This document shows positions 42,919 to 53,782 of a stretch of DNA of 64,000 nt, one piece after another; position 1 is the first letter of the stretch, and each line of letters begins with the position of its first letter. Position numbers and translations under genes: made by a program. Source of the DNA: Clostridiales bacterium (GTDB lineage: Bacteria; Bacillota; Clostridia; Lachnospirales; CAG-274). Under the pieces are notes generated by a model. That model saw nothing but the letters and a program-made list of their open reading frames with translations, was not told the origin of the DNA and did no database searches. Location of the stretch: positions 26,750 through 90,749 of the forward strand of contig JAHALF010000007.1 in NCBI GenBank assembly GCA_018371275.1, written 5' to 3'.

Positions 42919-45900
42919 TTAAGCTAAAAATAAAAATATATCTTTAAGCTTTGTTACAAAGTCTTCTTTAGAATCTTTTAATTTGTAATGTAAAATACCA
43001 TTAAAAGATAGATTATTATTAATAGATAAAAGATTTTTAAATTTTTCAATATTAACTTTATTATTTTCATTAAATCTTATAGAAATAGAATTACCACATT
43101 GTGATACTTTATTAACACCTATATTATTGGCATAGGATTTCATAATAGCAATGTTTAAAAGATTTTGAACAACTTTAGGTATAGTGCCAAACCTATCTTC
43201 TAACTCATCTTGAACATCAAAAAAGTCAGATTCTGTTTTTATCATAGAGATTTTTTTATACATTTCTAATTTTTGCGCCTCATTTTCTATATATGTAGGA
43301 GATATGAAAGCATTTAAAGATATGTCTATAAGCGTTTCAAATTCATTTTCTATATTTTCTCCTTTAAGCTCTTTTATAGCTTGATCTAATAGTTTACAGT
43401 ACATTTCATAACCTATTATATCCATATGTCCGTGTTGTTGTGCACCAAGAAGATTACCAGCACCACGAATTTCTAAATCACGCATAGCAATTTTAAATCC
43501 AGATCCAAACTCTGTAAACTCTTTTATAGTTTGTAAACGCTTTTCAGATACTTCTTGTAGCACTTTATCTTTTTTATACATAAGGTATGCAAAAGAAGTT
43601 TTATTTGACCTACCAACACGTCCTCTAAGCTGGTGTAGCTGACTAAGTCCCATATGGTCAGCATCATTTATTATTATAGTATTTACATTAGATATATCAA
43701 GACCTGTTTCTATAATAGTTGTACATACTAAAACATTTATTTCATTTTTCATAAATCCTAACATAGCACGTTCAAGCTCACGTTCGCTCATTTGACCGTG
43801 GGCAAATGATACATTAGCTTCTGGAATAAGAAGTTGTAGTTTCATAGCTTCTTCTTCTATATTATTTATACGGTTGTGGAGATAATAAACTTGACCATCT
43901 CTAGCAAGTTCACGGTTTATAGCATTTTTAATAGATTCTATGTCATATTCTAAAACATAAGTTTGAACAGGCATTCTTTCACGAGGAGGTTCTTCTAAAA
44001 CGCTCATATCTCTTATACCAGTCATACTCATATGTAAAGTACGGGGTATAGGTGTTGCAGAAAGGGTTAATACATCTACATTTTCTTTTAAAGATTTTAA
44101 CTTTTCTTTATGATTAACTCCAAAGCGTTGTTCTTCATCTACTATAATAAGCCCTAAATCATGAAATTTTATGTCTTTAGATAAAACTCTATGTGTTCCT
44201 ATTATAATATCTACTATACCCTTTTCAAGCCCTACAATAGCCTCTTTTTGCTGTTTGGGAGTTCTAAATCTACTAAGCATTTCTATATTTATAGGATAAT
44301 TTTGCATTCTTTTTACAAAAGTTTGATAATGTTGCTGTGCAAGGATAGTAGTAGGTACTAGAAATACTACTTGTTTTTTATCTTGAACGGCTTTAAAGGC
44401 AGCTCTTATAGCAACTTCAGTTTTACCAAAGCCAACATCACCACATATAAGCCTATCCATAACTTTTGTACTTTCCATATCTTCTTTAACGTCTTGTATA
44501 GCATTTATTTGGTCATCTGTTTCTTCAAAAGGAAAGCTATCTTCAAATTCGGTTTGCCATATATTATCGTTAGAATATACAAAACCTTTAGCTTGTTGTC
44601 TTTTTGCATAAAGCTCAACCAAATCTTTAGCTAAAATTTCAATAGCTTTTTTAGCTTTAGCTTTAGCTAGCCCCCATTGTTTACCACCTAGCTTATTTAT
44701 TTTTGGTGCAGATGAGCCTCCAGATACATATTTTTGTACCATATCAAGTTGGTTAACGGACACATATAAAACACCATCATCTTCATATCCAAGTTTTAAA
44801 TAGTCTTTACTTACTCCATCTGTTACCATTTTTTCTATACCACGAAATACGGCAATACCATGATTGTCATGGACTACATAATCCCCAATTTTAAGATCTG
44901 TAAAGCTTTGTATTTTAGTTCCTTTTTTCTTTTTAGTAGATTTTTTCTTTTTCTTTTCTTCACCAAAAAGCTCTTTATCTGTAAAAACTATAAATTTATC
45001 TTTAGGATATTCAAATCCTTTATTTAAGCTACCTCTAATAATATATACTATTTTCTTGTGTATTTTATAGTCATTATTTAGTTTTTCATCAGTTAAAAAT
45101 ATAGCATTTATATCGTTTTCATTAAATTCTTTTGCTAAACGTTCGCATCTTGTTGTGCTTCCTGCTAAAAATGCAATAGTATAATCTAAATCTTTATAAT
45201 TTTTTATTTCATTATATAACGATTGTATATTATTTTTTTCTATAGTAGAGCTTTTAACATCAAATTCTATATTTTTGCTTGGGGAAAAGTCTTTTATTGT
45301 TTGAGGTATATTTACTAATAATACTTTTTTAAAATCTTTAGCAAAAGGCAATATTTCATCATATTCAAAAATCATTTTATTTTGAGTAGGTAAAATTTCT
45401 CCTTTTAAAATACGCCCTTTTAGACTATCTAAAAACTCATTTTTTACAATATTAGATTTTTCTCTAATACGGTTTGGCTCATCAAAATATAAAATTGTAT
45501 TTTTATCTAAATAGTCTAGTAGAGTATTATTTTCTTTATAAAAAAATTGTATAAGCTTATCTATACCAGAAAAAGTCTTTTGTACTTTTAGCTTTTCTAT
45601 AATTTCTTTAATATATGTTGTTAAATTTTCAAGCTCATCATTTTTGTTATTTTTTATAAAAGTCTTTTTAGCTTCTTCAAATTCGGATAATATATTTTTT
45701 ATAGCTATTTGTATATCATCTTCTTCATATACAAGCTCACGCATAGGATAAATAGTGACATCATTAATATTTTCTATGGACCTACCAGAAAAAGAGTCTA
45801 AAAGTCTAATAGAATCTATTTCATTATCCCAAAGCTCTATTCTAAAAGCGTTTTCTAATATAGGGCTAAATATATCTATTATGCCACCTCTTATAGAAAA

Positions 45901-46416
45901 TTGTCCTACACCTTCTACAAAACTAGCCTTTTCATATCCCATAAATACTAACTTTTCAGTTAAATTTTCAATATCTAATATATCACCAATTTTAAAATTT
46001 AATATAAATTTTTCAAATATTTCTTTTTTGACAAGCCTGTCAAATAAAGCTTCCACAGATAAAACAATTACTATTTTATCATTAGATAAAATATTTTTTA
46101 TAACATCAAAACGATATTTTATAATATCTTTACTTTTTACATTTGCACTATAAAATACAACATCTTTGCTAGGATAATAAAAGACTTTATCTTTAAAGAA
46201 AAACTTTAAATCATCATAAAAACTTTTAGCTTTTAGCTCATTTTCACAAATAATAAGACTACAATTATTAAAATTTTGAAATATACTATATACAATATGT
46301 GCCTTTTGTGATTCTAATATGTTAGATAAAAGTAAAGGAGAACTATCTGTTTTTAAATAGTTTATAATGTCCATAAAAGATTTATCTTCTTTTGTTATAT
46401 TGTTAAATAAATTCAT
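42919..46416 (-). CDS. mfd: Transcription-repair coupling factor Mfd
   Basis: A 1165-residue ATP-dependent translocase that removes RNA polymerase stalled at DNA damage and recruits UvrA. Domains in order are a UvrB-like N-terminus (about 1-350), the RNA-polymerase-interaction domain (IQSFTDLKIGDYVVHDNHGIAVF), and two RecG-like helicase lobes with Walker A GDVGFGKTE and DEEQ box. A TRG motif region and the C-terminal regulatory domain complete it. It lies 11 bases after pth; pth-mfd adjacency is conserved in Firmicutes. Confidence 0.97.
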   Translation of the reverse strand: MNLFNNITKEDKSFMDIINYLKTDSSPLLLSNILESQKAHIVYSIFQNFNNCSLIICENELKAKSFYDDLKFFFKDKVFYYPSKDVVFYSANVKSKDIIKYRFDVIKNILSNDKIVIVLSVEALFDRLVKKEIFEKFILNFKIGDILDIENLTEKLVFMGYEKASFVEGVGQFSIRGGIIDIFSPILENAFRIELWDNEIDSIRLLDSFSGRSIENINDVTIYPMRELVYEEDDIQIAIKNILSEFEEAKKTFIKNNKNDELENLTTYIKEIIEKLKVQKTFSGIDKLIQFFYKENNTLLDYLDKNTILYFDEPNRIREKSNIVKNEFLDSLKGRILKGEILPTQNKMIFEYDEILPFAKDFKKVLLVNIPQTIKDFSPSKNIEFDVKSSTIEKNNIQSLYNEIKNYKDLDYTIAFLAGSTTRCERLAKEFNENDINAIFLTDEKLNNDYKIHKKIVYIIRGSLNKGFEYPKDKFIVFTDKELFGEEKKKKKSTKKKKGTKIQSFTDLKIGDYVVHDNHGIAVFRGIEKMVTDGVSKDYLKLGYEDDGVLYVSVNQLDMVQKYVSGGSSAPKINKLGGKQWGLAKAKAKKAIEILAKDLVELYAKRQQAKGFVYSNDNIWQTEFEDSFPFEETDDQINAIQDVKEDMESTKVMDRLICGDVGFGKTEVAIRAAFKAVQDKKQVVFLVPTTILAQQHYQTFVKRMQNYPINIEMLSRFRTPKQQKEAIVGLEKGIVDIIIGTHRVLSKDIKFHDLGLIIVDEEQRFGVNHKEKLKSLKENVDVLTLSATPIPRTLHMSMTGIRDMSVLEEPPRERMPVQTYVLEYDIESIKNAINRELARDGQVYYLHNRINNIEEEAMKLQLLIPEANVSFAHGQMSERELERAMLGFMKNEINVLVCTTIIETGLDISNVNTIIINDADHMGLSQLHQLRGRVGRSNKTSFAYLMYKKDKVLQEVSEKRLQTIKEFTEFGSGFKIAMRDLEIRGAGNLLGAQQHGHMDIIGYEMYCKLLDQAIKELKGENIENEFETLIDISLNAFISPTYIENEAQKLEMYKKISMIKTESDFFDVQDELEDRFGTIPKVVQNLLNIAIMKSYANNIGVNKVSQCGNSISIRFNENNKVNIEKFKNLLSINNNLSFNGILHYKLKDSKEDFVTKLKDIFLFLA

Positions 46417-46427
46417 AAATACACCAT

Positions 46428-47018
46428 CTATTCATTTTTTTTGATTTTTTTATTAAATAAATTCATAGCATTAGATAAGCCATTATCTTTATCTTTTATA
46501 AATATATTTATAGCATCTGTTGCAGAGGTAATGCCATTTATTATATCTGTTTCCTCTTCTTTGTTAAATTTTGATAAAACAAAATTTGCTAATGTATATT
46601 GTTCTGGTTTTTGCCCTATACCTATTCTAAGACGTGGGAAATCATCACTATTAAGCTGATATATAATATTTTTAAGTCCATTTTGTCCACCATCAGAGCC
46701 TTTTTTTCTTATTCTTATAGACCCAATAGGTAAGTTTATATCATCGCATATAACCATAATATCATTAAGCTCTAAATCTTTATAAAAATGTAAAAAATCT
46801 CTAACACATTCTCCACTAAGGTTCATATATGTTAAAGGTTTTATAAGTAAAACTTTTTCATTATGTATTATTCCTTCGCCATAAATAGATTTAAATTTAT
46901 TTTTATTTACATTTATGTTAAAATCATAGGCTAATTTATCAATAGTTTCAAAGCCTACATTATGTCTTGTCCATTTATATTCTGAGCCTGGATTACCAAG
47001 ACCTATAATAAGTTTCAT
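46428..47018 (-). CDS. pth: Peptidyl-tRNA hydrolase
   Basis: A 196-residue essential enzyme that recycles peptidyl-tRNA dropped from ribosomes. The active-site set N9 (GLGNPG), H19 (TRHNVGFE), N66 (TYMNLSG) and the Asp near 92-93 (CDDINLPIG) is complete. The C-terminal tail is lysine-rich. It follows a GNAT gene by 12 bases in the minus-strand run from rpmH to mfd. Confidence 0.96.
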   Translation of the reverse strand: MKLIIGLGNPGSEYKWTRHNVGFETIDKLAYDFNINVNKNKFKSIYGEGIIHNEKVLLIKPLTYMNLSGECVRDFLHFYKDLELNDIMVICDDINLPIGSIRIRKKGSDGGQNGLKNIIYQLNSDDFPRLRIGIGQKPEQYTLANFVLSKFNKEEETDIINGITSATDAINIFIKDKDNGLSNAMNLFNKKIKKNE

Positions 47019-47030
47019 TTATAATCTCTC

Positions 47031-47450
47031 CTAAAGTGTTATTTTCATATTTATATGAGGTATGTTAGCCTCTAAAAATTCTTCACCAAATTTTTTAAAC
47101 CCTAGCTTTTTATAAAAATCTTTAACATAGCTTTGGGCGTGTATAAAAACTTCATTATAGCCCATATTTTTAGCCTCATTTAATAAGAAGTTTATTAAAT
47201 TAGTAGCATAGCCTTTTTTTCTATATTCTTTTAATATGGCAACACGTCCTATATACATTTTGTCATCTATAACAATAAGCCTACCAGTACCAATAGGCTT
47301 ATTATTTATTGTTAAAATCATATTTTTAGCATCTTTATCACTGCCATCTATTTCTATTTCTTCTGGAACATTTTGTTCGTTTATAAAAACTTGCTTTCTA
47401 ATATCAAAAGCAAGATTTATATTATCCTTATTTAAAAAAAACATATTCAT
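47031..47450 (-). CDS. GNAT-family N-acetyltransferase
   Basis: A 139-residue acetyl-CoA-dependent acetyltransferase of the ElaA/YjcF type. The acetyl-CoA loop is RVAILKEYRKKGYAT (pattern R/Q-x-x-G-x-G/A), and the C-terminal segment KDFYKKLGFKKFGEEF fits the fold. YjcF-like members carry the N-terminal RKQVFINEQNVPEE motif seen here. The ATG follows AGGAG. The substrate is unknown. It is sandwiched between a ParB-like gene and pth. Confidence 0.88.
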   Translation of the reverse strand: MNMFFLNKDNINLAFDIRKQVFINEQNVPEEIEIDGSDKDAKNMILTINNKPIGTGRLIVIDDKMYIGRVAILKEYRKKGYATNLINFLLNEAKNMGYNEVFIHAQSYVKDFYKKLGFKKFGEEFLEANIPHINMKITL

Positions 47451-47480
47451 AAAGTTTTCTCCTATTTTTATCTTATAAAA

Positions 47481-48284
47481 TTATTCTGTATAAACTTTAA
47501 TATTTATTTCATATCCATTTTTACTTTTTATAATAGAGTAGTTAGTATTTACTCCAGATTCTTTCATAACATCAATAGCACCTTTAACTGTGTTTGTAAA
47601 TATTCTTAAATCGCCTATGTATCCTTTTATTTTCTTTTCTTGTATTAAGCTTTTACCATTTAGTCTTTTTATTGTATTTTCTACAAGTTCTTCAGTTTTT
47701 TGTACATTAAGGTCAAACTTTAATATTTTTTCTAAAACTTCTATTTGAGTTTTTTCATTATCTAGCTTTAATAAAGCACGAGCGTGACGTTCTGTAAGTC
47801 TATTTTGTATAATAGTATTTTTAATTTCTTTTTTTAGTTTTAATAGGCGAAGCTTGTTAGATATAGTAGATTGTTTTTTACCAATAATTTTAGCTATTTC
47901 TTCTTGTGTATAGCCAAAATCTACCATAAGAGTTTGAAAACCTTCTGCTTCTTCTATAAAGTTTAATCTTTCTCTTTGAACATTTTCTATTAAAGTCATA
48001 CAAGTACTATCTTTTTTATTAATGTTAGAAATTATAGCAGGTATTTTTTCTATTCCTATTTTTCTACAAGCTTTTAACCTACGTTCACCAGATATAAGCT
48101 CATAAAATGAGCCTTTAAGCTCCCTTACTAATATAGGTTCTATAACACCATATTGTATAATAGATGATGACAATTCATCTATACTATCTTCTTCAAATAT
48201 TTTTCTATGTTGGTAAGGATTAGGGTATATTTTTTCCACATCTAAATATATAATTTCTTTTTGATTATTTTTCAAGCTTTGCAT
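47481..48284 (-). CDS. ParB/Noc-family chromosome protein
   Basis: A 267-residue CTP-binding DNA clamp protein. The N-terminal CTPase motif is GERRLKA, with ENVQRERLNFIEEAEGF after it. A helix-turn-helix follows (YTQEEIAKIIGKKQSTISNK). The C-terminus should dimerise. Position next to rsmG is that of B. subtilis noc, the nucleoid-occlusion factor. A chromosome-partitioning ParB would normally follow a soj/parA gene, which is absent here. I favour Noc, but a specificity-helix comparison is needed. The ATG at 48284 is chosen because an ATG at 48296 overlaps its ribosome site. Confidence 0.85.
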   Translation of the reverse strand: MQSLKNNQKEIIYLDVEKIYPNPYQHRKIFEEDSIDELSSSIIQYGVIEPILVRELKGSFYELISGERRLKACRKIGIEKIPAIISNINKKDSTCMTLIENVQRERLNFIEEAEGFQTLMVDFGYTQEEIAKIIGKKQSTISNKLRLLKLKKEIKNTIIQNRLTERHARALLKLDNEKTQIEVLEKILKFDLNVQKTEELVENTIKRLNGKSLIQEKKIKGYIGDLRIFTNTVKGAIDVMKESGVNTNYSIIKSKNGYEINIKVYTE

Positions 48285-48411
48285 AATACACCTCATATAT
48301 ATTATATTTTAGGTGAATTATAGCATATATTACCCAATTATTTCCAAATGTCAGAAAATTCAAAATAAAAAGATAATTACAAAAAGTTACTATATAACTA
48401 TATAAATGTTG

Positions 48412-49122
48412 TCATTTTATAGGATTTCTGGATACCTTGCCAGCTTTTCTAGGGTATTGTTTTGGAGTTTGTCTTAATTTTTTTATAAAAACTAGTTTAT
48501 GTTCTATATCTGTAAATGGTATTTTTATAGTTTCTACTTTTTCTATTATTCCACCAAGGGTAGTTATAGCTTTATTTGCATCTATAATTTCATTGTCTAA
48601 TAAAGGGCCTTTTAAAGCTATAAAATAACCACCAACTTTTACAAAAGGTAAGTCAAACTCTGCTAATACGCTTAAATTTGCAACAGCACGAGATACACAA
48701 AAATCATACTTTTCTCTAAAAGATATGTCTTGTCCAGCATCTTCTGCTCTAGAGTGAACATATGTTATATTTTGTAAGTTAAGCTCATTACCAACAGTTT
48801 TTAAGAAGTTTATTCTTTTGTTTAAAGAGTCTAAAAGAGTAGGGGCAGAGCTTTTACAAAATATTTTTATAGGTAAGGCAGGAAATCCAGCTCCAGTGCC
48901 TACGTCTATAAAAGTTTTATTATTAAAATCTATAAATTTACATACTGTCAAACAGTCTACAAAATGTTTTAATATAATTTCTTTATCATCTGTTATAGCA
49001 GTAAGGTTTATTTTTTCGTTCCATTCTAAAAGAAGTTGTTTATATTTTAAAAACTCATCTATTTGATTATCATCTATTTTAAGGTTAAGCTCATTACAAG
49101 CATTTTTTAATAAATTTTTCAT
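48412..49122 (-). CDS. rsmG: 16S rRNA (guanine-527-N7)-methyltransferase RsmG
   Basis: A 236-residue SAM-dependent methyltransferase modifying G527 (E. coli numbering) of 16S rRNA. The SAM-binding motif is DVGTGAGFPALPI, with HSRAED and SRAVANLSVLAEF later. The basic tail KQYPRKAGKVSRNPIK is typical. It lies between a small unknown gene and the ParB/Noc gene in the origin-type cluster. Confidence 0.96.
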   Translation of the reverse strand: MKNLLKNACNELNLKIDDNQIDEFLKYKQLLLEWNEKINLTAITDDKEIILKHFVDCLTVCKFIDFNNKTFIDVGTGAGFPALPIKIFCKSSAPTLLDSLNKRINFLKTVGNELNLQNITYVHSRAEDAGQDISFREKYDFCVSRAVANLSVLAEFDLPFVKVGGYFIALKGPLLDNEIIDANKAITTLGGIIEKVETIKIPFTDIEHKLVFIKKLRQTPKQYPRKAGKVSRNPIK

Positions 49123-49131
49123 AAAAGCTCC

Positions 49132-49536
49132 TTAATAAGTTGTTTCTTTTGTTATTTTATATATTTTCCATTTACTAATATTGTCTGGTTCATTTATCAT
49201 ATAAAAATTAATAATACCTTTAAATTTTGAATTTTTGTCCATTATTAAAAAGGCATTTATTTTTTCACATTTATTTTTATAAAAACTTACTTTATTTAAT
49301 ATTTTATATATATAATCATCATTGAAAAATTCTTTTAATATAGATATATTTATATTATCTTCATAAGACTTGCTTATAAAATTTTTTGCTTCTATAATAT
49401 TATTTTCTTTTATAAGATTTATAAAACTTTTGCTAGTATATTGATGATTTAATATATTAAAAAAAGGAGATTTACTATTATCTATATGAAAATAACTTTT
49501 TTGTATATATTTATTTTTTGTTGGTAAAAAAATCAA
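49132..49536 (-). CDS. Unknown 134-residue protein between mnmG and rsmG
   Basis: A protein of 134 residues, rich in Asn, Lys, Ile and Phe, with no signal peptide or clear membrane helix. It starts at TTG with AAGGAGTGATAGC, well spaced, and it fits neatly between mnmG (52 bases upstream) and rsmG (9 bases downstream), so it should be expressed. I recognise no family. The C-terminal half (INAFLIMDKNSKFKGIINFY … WKIYKIT) reads like beta strands of a small NTF2-like or lipocalin-like fold, but this is a guess. Confidence 0.65.
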   Translation of the reverse strand: MIFLPTKNKYIQKSYFHIDNSKSPFFNILNHQYTSKSFINLIKENNIIEAKNFISKSYEDNINISILKEFFNDDYIYKILNKVSFYKNKCEKINAFLIMDKNSKFKGIINFYMINEPDNISKWKIYKITKETTY

Positions 49537-49588
49537 GCTATCACTCCTTTAATTTTTTAATATAAAGTATTCTAAAAATGTAAATATG

Positions 49589-51460
49589 TTAAAGGTTTAA
49601 ATAAACTAAAAGCATATTTATGTCAGCAGGTGATATACCAGATATACGAGAAGCGTGGCCTATACTTTCTGGGCGTATTTTTTCAAGGTTTTGGCGTCCT
49701 TCTAGACTAAGGCTCATAACTTTAGAATAGTCTATATCTTTTGGGATACGCTTTTTCTCTAACTTTTTAAATTGTTCTACTTGACGCATTTGTTTTTCTA
49801 TATAACCTTCATATTTTATTTGTATATTAACTTGTTCTTCTATATCATAAGAAAAAGAAGGTCTATCTTTATCAAGAGGAGCAAGGCACATATAAGAAAG
49901 TTCAGTTCTTTTTATAAGGTCTGTAAACTTTATACCAGTTGTTAAAGGTGTGCTACCGTATTGCTCTAAAATTTTGTTTACTTCATCAGTAGGTGCAATA
50001 GACATTTTTTTAATACGTTTTATATCTTGTTCTATTTTGTCTTTTTTATCTAAAAATCTTTTGTATCTATCTTCTGTTATAAGCCCTACATTATATCCTA
50101 TTTCTGTAAGTCTTAAATCGGCATTATCTTGCCTTAACAATAAGCGATATTCTGCACGAGATGTCATCATACGGTAGGGCTCAAGGCTACCTTTTGTTAC
50201 AATATCATCTATTAAAACACCTATATAGGCTTGAGACCTATCAAGAATTAAAGGTTCTTCATTTTTTATATATTTTGTAGCATTAATACCAGCTATAATA
50301 CCTTGAGCAGCAGCCTCTTCATAACCAGATGTACCATTAAACTGTCCAGCGCTAAAAAGTCCTTTTATATTTTTAAATTCTAAACTAAGCTTTAATTGTG
50401 TAGCGTCTATACAATCATATTCTATTGCATAAGCATTACGCATTATTTTGCAGTTTTCAAGACCTTCAATACTTCTATACATTTTTATTTGTATATCAAT
50501 AGGTAGAGATGTGCTCATACCTTGAACATACATTTCATTAGTGTCTTCACCTTCTGGCTCAATAAATATTTGATGGCGTTCTTTATCTGCAAAACGTACT
50601 ATTTTATCTTCTATAGAAGGGCAATATCTAGGGCCGGTACCTTCTATCATACCACCATACATAGCAGAACGGTTAAGATTATCATTTATTATTTTATGAG
50701 TTTCACTATTAGTATAAGTAAGATAACAAGGTAATTGTTCTCTTCTTATATCATCTGGAGTGTTTTCAAAAGAAAATGGAACTATATTTTCATCTCCATT
50801 TTGTATAGACATTTTAGAAAAATCTACTGTTCTTTTATCTATTCTAGCTGGTGTCCCTGTTTTAAAACGATACATTTTTATACCAAGATTTTTAAGACAA
50901 TCGCTAAGATGTGTGGCTTGTCTAAGTCCATTAGGACCGCTTTCTATAACCATATCCCCATATAAACATTTAGACTTTAAATAAGTGCCAGAACATATAA
51001 TAACTGCTTTACAGTTGTATAATATACCATCTTCTTTTAAAACACCTGTAACTACACCATCTTCAGTTATAATATCGGATATTTCTCCTTGAATTATATC
51101 TAAATTAGGGGTATTTTCTAATACTTTTTTCATTTCTATATGATATTTATTTTTATCAGCTTGTGCTCTAAGAGAATAGACGGCAGGACCTTTGCTTGTA
51201 TTTAGCATACGTGTTTGAATATAGCTTTTATCTATATTTTTACCCATTTCTCCACCAAGGGCATCTATTTCTTTAACAAGATGTCCTTTTGAGCTACCTC
51301 CTATGTTAGGGTTACAAGGCATCATTGCTATACTATCTAAATTTATAGAAAATAAAACTGTTGAAAATCCTATACGTGCTGTTGCAAGAGCAGCCTCACA
51401 ACCTGCGTGACCCGCACCTATAACAACAACGTCTACATTTTCTTCTGCTAATATATTCAT
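49589..51460 (-). CDS. mnmG: tRNA uridine-34 modification enzyme MnmG
   Basis: A 623-residue FAD enzyme that works with MnmE to place carboxymethylaminomethyl groups on U34 of certain tRNAs. The FAD-binding motif is [14 protein letters not shown] near the N-terminus; [14 protein letters not shown] and the C-terminal [18 protein letters not shown] helix region are typical. The ATG at 51460 is used because the GTG at 51469 overlaps the AAAGGTGAT ribosome site. It lies 17 bases downstream of mnmE. Confidence 0.97.
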   Translation of the reverse strand: MNILAEENVDVVVIGAGHAGCEAALATARIGFSTVLFSINLDSIAMMPCNPNIGGSSKGHLVKEIDALGGEMGKNIDKSYIQTRMLNTSKGPAVYSLRAQADKNKYHIEMKKVLENTPNLDIIQGEISDIITEDGVVTGVLKEDGILYNCKAVIICSGTYLKSKCLYGDMVIESGPNGLRQATHLSDCLKNLGIKMYRFKTGTPARIDKRTVDFSKMSIQNGDENIVPFSFENTPDDIRREQLPCYLTYTNSETHKIINDNLNRSAMYGGMIEGTGPRYCPSIEDKIVRFADKERHQIFIEPEGEDTNEMYVQGMSTSLPIDIQIKMYRSIEGLENCKIMRNAYAIEYDCIDATQLKLSLEFKNIKGLFSAGQFNGTSGYEEAAAQGIIAGINATKYIKNEEPLILDRSQAYIGVLIDDIVTKGSLEPYRMMTSRAEYRLLLRQDNADLRLTEIGYNVGLITEDRYKRFLDKKDKIEQDIKRIKKMSIAPTDEVNKILEQYGSTPLTTGIKFTDLIKRTELSYMCLAPLDKDRPSFSYDIEEQVNIQIKYEGYIEKQMRQVEQFKKLEKKRIPKDIDYSKVMSLSLEGRQNLEKIRPESIGHASRISGISPADINMLLVYLNL

Positions 51461-51477
51461 TATTATCACCTTTCTAG

Positions 51478-52875
51478 TTATTTACCTAGACAAAACTCTG
51501 AAAATATTTTGTCTATAACATCTTCATCCAAACTTTCTCCTGTTATCTCTCCTAAATACCTATAAGCCTCTATTAAATCCATAGATATAAAGTCTTCTGG
51601 CATTTTTGTTTCTATTGTATTTAAAACATTTTTAAGGCTTTCTATACAATTATAAAGAGAATTTTTATTTCTTTCATTAGATATTAAAATATCTTCATTT
51701 ATATTTATTTCTCCTTCAAAAAATAAAGTTTCTATTTTATCTTTTAATATATCAAAGCCTAAATCTTTTTTTGCAGAAAGCATTAATATGTTTTCTTCTT
51801 TTACTTGTTCTTTTAAACTATTTATATCTAAATTAGAATTAAGGTCTGTTTTATTAATAAGGACTAAAGTTTTTTTACTTTTTATAAAATTTAATATTTC
51901 TATATCTTCTTTGTCTAAAGGTTTAGAATTATCTAAAACAAGAAGTATCAAATCAGCATCTTGTGCATATTCTTTAGATTTTTCTACACCTATTTTTTCT
52001 ATTTTATCATCTGTTTTTCTAATACCAGCTGTATCTACAATATTAAGGGCAACACCATTTATATTAAGATGTTCTTTTAAAACATCACGTGTTGTACCTG
52101 CTATATCGCTTACTATTGCTCTATCTTCGTTTAATAACATATTTAATATAGAACTTTTACCAACATTTGGTTTACCTAAAATAACTGTTTTTATACCTTC
52201 TTTTACAATACGTCCAGTATCGGCAGTTTTTAATAATTTTTCCACTTTTAATATAAGAGCTTTTGTGTTTTCTTCTATCATATTATAAGTCATAGTTTCA
52301 TCATCGTGTTCTGGGTAATCAATAGATGCCTCTATATGGGCAGTCATAGTTATAATGTCATTTCTATATTCATCAATTTTTTGTTTAAGTTTACCTTCAA
52401 GCCTATTTATAGCGGATTTATGGCTTATATCTGTTTTAGCATTTATAATATCTATAACTGCCTCTGCTTTACTTAAATCTATTCTTCCATTTAAAAATGC
52501 ACGTTTAGTAAATTCTCCATTTTCTGCTATTCTAGCACCATTTTTTAAAACTACATTTAAAACACGTTTTACAGATGATTTACCACCGTGGCAATTTATT
52601 TCTATAACATTTTCACAAGTGTATGTTTTAGGGGCTTTCATAACACTTAACAATACTTCGTCTATTATTTCATTATTGTCTTTTATAGTGCCATAAGTTA
52701 ATGTATGGCTTTTATATTCATTTATTTTTAAGTCTTTTTTATTTTTATCAAATGGTACAAATATTTTATCAGCTATATTAAAGGCATCATCTCCACTAAC
52801 ACGTATAATACCTATACCACCTTCGCCAAAAGATGTGGCAATAGCAGCTATTGTATCAAATTCTTTAATTTTCAT
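51478..52875 (-). CDS. mnmE: tRNA modification GTPase MnmE
   Basis: A 465-residue GTPase partner of MnmG in U34 modification. The N-terminal tetrahydrofolate-binding domain (1-120) is followed by a helical domain with an inserted G domain ([21 protein letters not shown]). The invariant C-terminal CLGK is present. A hairpin lies between jag and this gene at 52942-52966. Confidence 0.97.
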   Translation of the reverse strand: MKIKEFDTIAAIATSFGEGGIGIIRVSGDDAFNIADKIFVPFDKNKKDLKINEYKSHTLTYGTIKDNNEIIDEVLLSVMKAPKTYTCENVIEINCHGGKSSVKRVLNVVLKNGARIAENGEFTKRAFLNGRIDLSKAEAVIDIINAKTDISHKSAINRLEGKLKQKIDEYRNDIITMTAHIEASIDYPEHDDETMTYNMIEENTKALILKVEKLLKTADTGRIVKEGIKTVILGKPNVGKSSILNMLLNEDRAIVSDIAGTTRDVLKEHLNINGVALNIVDTAGIRKTDDKIEKIGVEKSKEYAQDADLILLVLDNSKPLDKEDIEILNFIKSKKTLVLINKTDLNSNLDINSLKEQVKEENILMLSAKKDLGFDILKDKIETLFFEGEININEDILISNERNKNSLYNCIESLKNVLNTIETKMPEDFISMDLIEAYRYLGEITGESLDEDVIDKIFSEFCLGK

Positions 52876-52941
52876 TTTATCATTCCTATCTATTAGAACA
52901 TAAGTTAATAATATAAAATAAATTAATTTTTATTAAAGCAA

Positions 52942-52966
52942 ATACCTTTGCTGTAAGCAAAGGTAT
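52942..52966 (-). other. Intergenic hairpin between jag and mnmE
   Basis: ATACCTTTGCT (52942-52952) pairs with AGCAAAGGTAT (52956-52966), loop GTA. On the minus strand it is followed by TTTGCTTTAAT, a weak U-run. It may be a partial terminator or an RNA processing or stability element within the operon. Confidence 0.55.
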
Positions 52967-52978
52967 AAGTTTAATTAT

Positions 52979-53749
52979 TTATTTAGGTGATATAACAACA
53001 TATCTAAAAGGCTCATCGCCTTCGCTATAAGTTCTTATAGTTGGGTCATTTTGTAAGGCGCCATGTATAATTCTTCTTTCATATGGGTTCATAGGCTCAA
53101 GATTAACACTACGTCTTGTTTTTTTAGCTTTCTTAGCTAAATTTATAGCTAATTGTTCAAGAGTTTGTTTTCTTCTTTCACGGTAGTCAGCAGTATCTAT
53201 ATTAACAGACATATAAGCATATTCACCTTTATTTATAACAAGGTTAGTAAGATATTGTAAAGAATCTAATGTTTGTCCTCTTTTACCAATTATAACACCA
53301 ATATCTTCACTTTTTAATTCTATTGATAAAGCATTTTTTTCTGTTAATTTTATATCCATTTCAACGGATAAATTCATATTACTAAAAACTTGATTTAAAA
53401 AGTTAGTAGCTATAATAGGTGCATTTTTATTTATTTCTTTAATATTCTCTTGTTTTGTAGGTTCTTTGAAGTTATCTTCGCTAACCATTCTAGGTATTCT
53501 CTTTTCTTGTTGGTTAGTATTAATACTAGAGATAGAGTTTGTATTTTCTATATTATTATGATTGTTACTAGTATTAATATCTTCTTTTAATTTTACTAAA
53601 ACTTTAGCTGGTTTGCTACCAATGCCTAAAAATCCTTTAGAAGCTTCTTGAAGAACAGTATATTCGATTTTATCAATAGTAGTGTTTAGTTCTTTTAAAG
53701 CTTCATCAATAGCTAAATTAACAGTTTTAGCAATTTTTTGTATTTCCAT
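52979..53749 (-). CDS. jag: RNA-binding protein Jag/KhpB
   Basis: A 256-residue RNA-binding protein with a Jag_N domain (about 1-50, IDEALKELNTTIDKIEYTVL), a low-complexity Asn/Ser/Thr linker, a KH domain (IIGKRGQTLDSLQYLTN) and a C-terminal R3H domain (MNPYERRIIHGAL … GDEPFRYVVI). In streptococci KhpB pairs with KhpA and affects cell elongation. It lies directly downstream of yidC, as is usual. The linker (about 60-110) is highly variable between species. Confidence 0.95.
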   Translation of the reverse strand: MEIQKIAKTVNLAIDEALKELNTTIDKIEYTVLQEASKGFLGIGSKPAKVLVKLKEDINTSNNHNNIENTNSISSINTNQQEKRIPRMVSEDNFKEPTKQENIKEINKNAPIIATNFLNQVFSNMNLSVEMDIKLTEKNALSIELKSEDIGVIIGKRGQTLDSLQYLTNLVINKGEYAYMSVNIDTADYRERRKQTLEQLAINLAKKAKKTRRSVNLEPMNPYERRIIHGALQNDPTIRTYSEGDEPFRYVVISPK

Positions 53750-53782
53750 AAAACTCCTCCTTGTAAAATAAGCTTAGCTACT

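Noticed and set aside
47481..49122. parS or Noc-binding sites near the ParB/Noc gene
   Set aside because: No TGTTTCACGTGAAACA-like or ATTTCCCGGGAAAT-like sequence was found by eye.
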